Part shown: piece after piece, positions 61,155 to 64,000 of the stretch
How positions within the stretch are numbered: the stretch's first letter is position 1
Layout of the letters: each line of letters begins with the position of its first letter
DNA from: Temnopleurus reevesii
Taxonomy: Eukaryota; Echinodermata; Echinoidea; Temnopleuroida; Temnopleuridae
Direction: 5' to 3'
DNA length: 64,000 nucleotides
Assembly (NCBI GenBank): GCA_036244855.1
Contig: BQKZ01000850.1
Location: 68,301 to 132,300, forward strand
The notes under the pieces: generated by a model
Told to the model about the DNA's origin: nothing
The model's input: only the letters and a program-made list of their open reading frames with translations
Database searches by the model: none
Position numbers and translations under genes: made by a program

Positions 61155-62039
61155 GGGCAGAAATTAGAAACAAGAGTGGGATAAAGATAATAGATCACTT
61201 GTAATATACACATTACAATCGATGTATTTCGCCAACCACAGTCGTTCTGAGGAATTTGGAGTTTGACCCTTTTGCCGCGCCATTTATGGGCGACGAGGAA
61301 AAGTTTATTATCACCATTTTTACAATCATTTGGGCTATTTACGGTTCACAATTTGAAATGTTCTTCAATGCATTTTTTTGTTATTAGTAGTCCTTGATTT
61401 GAGAGGGAGAAAACATTTTATGTTCCAAATTCCATTTACAGGCCTGGGAACCAATCATTACTTTTTACTTGATATATTGTAAGAATTCAAAGCACATTAC
61501 TTATTCACGATAAGTGGCGTTAGCTTTGTTTAACCGTTTGATTTAATTTTCTATGGTACAGAAAATATTGAGGTACAGTATATATCATTCATACGATTAG
61601 ATGTTACCTTCTTTCAATGTGTGCACGTCTAGAATGGTAATTTTATCAGAAGCCCTGTTTAACCCCAATTCAAGCGCAAATTCAACAGTTGGGGTAGGTT
61701 GGCCCACCCCCCCTTCCAGTGGATCAGCAAACAGGGCAAATATGCAAGATATGCGCGTCAACATTATCATGATGATAGAAGCTTTGATGTTATGTCTATT
61801 GCATTGCAGTGATTAGCGCATTAATTTTACTCTTTATTCGTAATTGAAGAAAATGCTTAAATATCCGCAATCATGTTCATATTTTCACCGAGTATTTTCG
61901 TAGGTGGCAAATCATTTTATGATTGACATGACGAAAAAGACGATGTGACATGCCTGCAGCTTCATTTTGTCGAATACTATGATTTCTTTCTGTTCCACTG
62001 TTTCTTTCCTTCGTTTAGATACCCTGTTTAATAAAACTT

Positions 62040-62345
62040 CTAAAAGGGCTGCCTCTGAGGGTCTTAACACTCTGTCATCCATCCATGCCTCCCCTGCCTC
62101 CCACGCCTCACCGGGACCGTTCGGCTTTCCGAAGTGCTGGCACCGGTGCGCTGGAAGGGTTTCGACGACCGTCTCTTTGCCTTGGACTCGGCGATCTTCC
62201 ATACATGTCGTCCAGTATTGAGTATGTTATTGAAGTCGGCATGCTCCTCCTGTTTGGTGAAACAATAGCCGGGTACTTCAGCCAACACTTTCCACCGACA
62301 ATTTGGCGCCAACTCCATCTCGCAAAAAAAGACAGAAATCCATTT
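62040..62345. promoter_or_regulatory. GC-rich island with overlapping open frames on both strands
   Basis: GC content is well above the surroundings. Frames of 84-119 codons are open on both strands, as expected of GC-rich DNA. No known protein resembles either frame, and splice signals are not convincing. It has GGCGCC at 62305-62310. It could be a regulatory element or an unrecognised exon. Confidence 0.3.
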
Positions 62346-62639
62346 TCGCGGGGTTTTTTGTGTGTCTTTTTGCCCCGGGAAAATATTTCACCGGCGAACT
62401 TTTCACTTATCTTCATTTCACATTTTTTTTTGTACAGAAAATGATTTTTAATGATAAAATGCTCTACATGGCCGAAATTTGATGAGGTGTTTCTATAACA
62501 TGGTTGTAGCCTATTATTACAACTTATATTCAACATGTTCAATGTTACTTTTTTTTTTTTAAAGATAATCATCAATATTCTCAATTGATTTATCACCACC
62601 AATTATCGTCACCACCTGCAATAGCGCCAGCGCCACCTC

Positions 62640-62727
<88 letters not shown>

Positions 62728-62728
62728 G
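62640..62728. repeat. (ATC)n microsatellite
   Basis: Nearly pure ATC run with one ACC interruption, and a shorter run at 62864-62890. The poly-Met/Asp frames through it are repeat artefacts. Confidence 0.95.
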
Positions 62729-62899
62729 TCACACGATCTCCTTTGATATGGCACCACCACAATCTTAACCATCTATTAAAATGCGACGCTGTTTCTAAAT
62801 ATGAGTTGTTTTCAGAAACATTACCATCGTCATCATTACCAACAGCACCACCTCCACCATCAAAATTATCATCATCATCATCATCATAATAATAATCCT

Positions 62900-64000
62900 T
62901 GGACATTGTCGTCATTATTCAAGAAAACAAAAAAAAGGGTCCATATTTCTGATCACGGGCGTCTTTGACAATCCGTAAAATTTACCCGACTTTATGAAGA
63001 TACAAGGATGAACAAGGAGTAGATTTCGTATGTTCACGATGAAATTAGAAGTGGATGTCTGAAGATGAGTGTTTACAATCTTCAAGTTTCAAGTGTCCCG
63101 TTTTGAAGACGGTACATATGAGTTGAAATAGAAGTGTTTTAGACATCTTTGAAATCTTTATAAGGAGATGGGTTAGGAGTAAAACGATACATTCTATGCG
63201 ATTGTCTCATAATCATTGTTCTTTTTGTCAGGACATTATGGTGAATTTGAGGAAAATAAAACAAGAACAAAACGAGGACGGGTTAAGAAATTCGTCTGTT
63301 ACTTCTGTGTGGATCGTCATCGTCATCATTTTTTTTTTGGAAGAATTCAGATCGATTTTGTAGTATGTATTCCACGCTCTGGACGATATTTATAATGCAC
63401 CCAGGTGATCATTTGCCCCTCCACGAATCCACCTTTCCTCACAAATTCAGCCACCGCCTTCTAACCCCAAACATACAGGGTATACTTTGACATAACACGA
63501 ATCTTACGCATATGGATATCACAATGTGAAATTGAGATTATGTTTACCTAAAATGATGAGTGTATTATAAGTTTAAATAAATTTAAAAAGCTTATGTGTA
63601 CAGGGAAGCAATAAAGTTTCAACTTTTGATAGAGGAAGAAGAACTTTGATTTTGAGAAATCCCCTGAAAGTCAATTTTCTTTGGTGTGCCCTAATCGGGA
63701 GTATCGAAGCTGGCCGAATAATCCGAGGGGAACTCTAATTGCTCCAAACCGATACCACCTGTTCGTTTAATACCTGACATGGCTGAATCGGCGGCACGCG
63801 ACCCAATATTTACACCTAAATAAGCGCTTTACAACTGTTTGAGGGTTATCTGCTTTGTGCATGCATGAAAAGGATTCGATTTGAAGGTAAGCAGACCAAT
63901 GTTTGAGGCCGTTTATCATGATCATTATTATTTGCTAGGGGGCGACATAACTGTTGATTGTTCCGGTCTGTGCCTAAAAAACAACGTTACAATTTCTATA
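62900..64000. other. Right-edge stretch, nothing recognised
   Basis: AT-rich with scattered simple repeats. An AAG|GTAAGC at 63887 looks like a plus-strand donor, but no coding exon leads into it. Confidence 0.6.

Noticed and set aside
62559..62915. 118-codon minus-strand frame with poly-Met and poly-Asp
   Set aside because: Caused by the ATC microsatellite at 62640-62728.
33345..64000. Many CACCTG/CAGGTG E-boxes, the ZEB target site, suggesting autoregulation
   Set aside because: A rough count by eye shows a similar excess in the TBC1D5 half, so it is not specific to the ZEB region.

Overview
The window is eukaryotic genomic DNA. It is AT-rich, has short coding exons with GT/AG splice sites, long introns, many microsatellites and several families of small inverted-repeat elements. 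Two conserved animal genes can be reconstructed, both on the minus strand. The style of the repeats and the protein features point to an invertebrate deuterostome, most likely an echinoderm such as a sea urchin; this species guess is inference. Four single N positions (768, 3330, 9900, 59604) look like collapsed assembly gaps.

Region 1 to about 20.9 kb is TBC1D5, the Rab7 GTPase-activating protein that works with retromer and autophagy proteins. Eleven coding exons can be placed from the start codon at 18019 down to 2117, with consistent splice phases. The catalytic arginine and glutamine fingers, the NPL retromer-contact segment and a LIR-like motif are visible. One exon loses its first bases in the gap at 3330. 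Downstream of the eleventh exon, 121 to 1888 holds seven copies of one roughly 120-base exon-like unit at about 250-base spacing, some intact and some decayed. A second copy of the end of exon 11 sits next to the gap at 768. The rest of the C-terminal coding region lies off the left edge.

Region 20.9 to 23.9 kb lies between the two genes. It holds retroelement tails, a TATA-containing candidate first exon on the plus strand (22.75 to 22.96 kb), a 218-base terminal-inverted-repeat element and a 560-base ATC-rich satellite.

Region 23.9 to about 56 kb is the ZEB gene (zinc-finger E-box-binding homeobox repressor). It has five coding exons: 55325-55388 (the CKRRKQANP N-terminus), 32889-33344, 27642-30347 (five N-terminal fingers, homeodomain and CtBP motif), 27042-27230 and 25736-26115 (three C-terminal fingers). 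Together they give an uninterrupted 1264-residue protein. Intron 1 is 22 kb and, with the sequence upstream of the gene, carries fifteen GGCGCC palindromes, while the first 22 kb of the window has none. A GC-rich promoter-like block lies at 55.54 to 55.99 kb.

Region 56 to 64 kb, upstream of ZEB, shows no recognisable coding exon. It contains repeats, inverted-repeat elements and a few GC-rich islands that may be regulatory. No CRISPR array, operon or other prokaryotic system is present. The strongest leads are the TBC1D5 exon array, the GGCGCC clustering and the ancestral extra zinc finger in ZEB.
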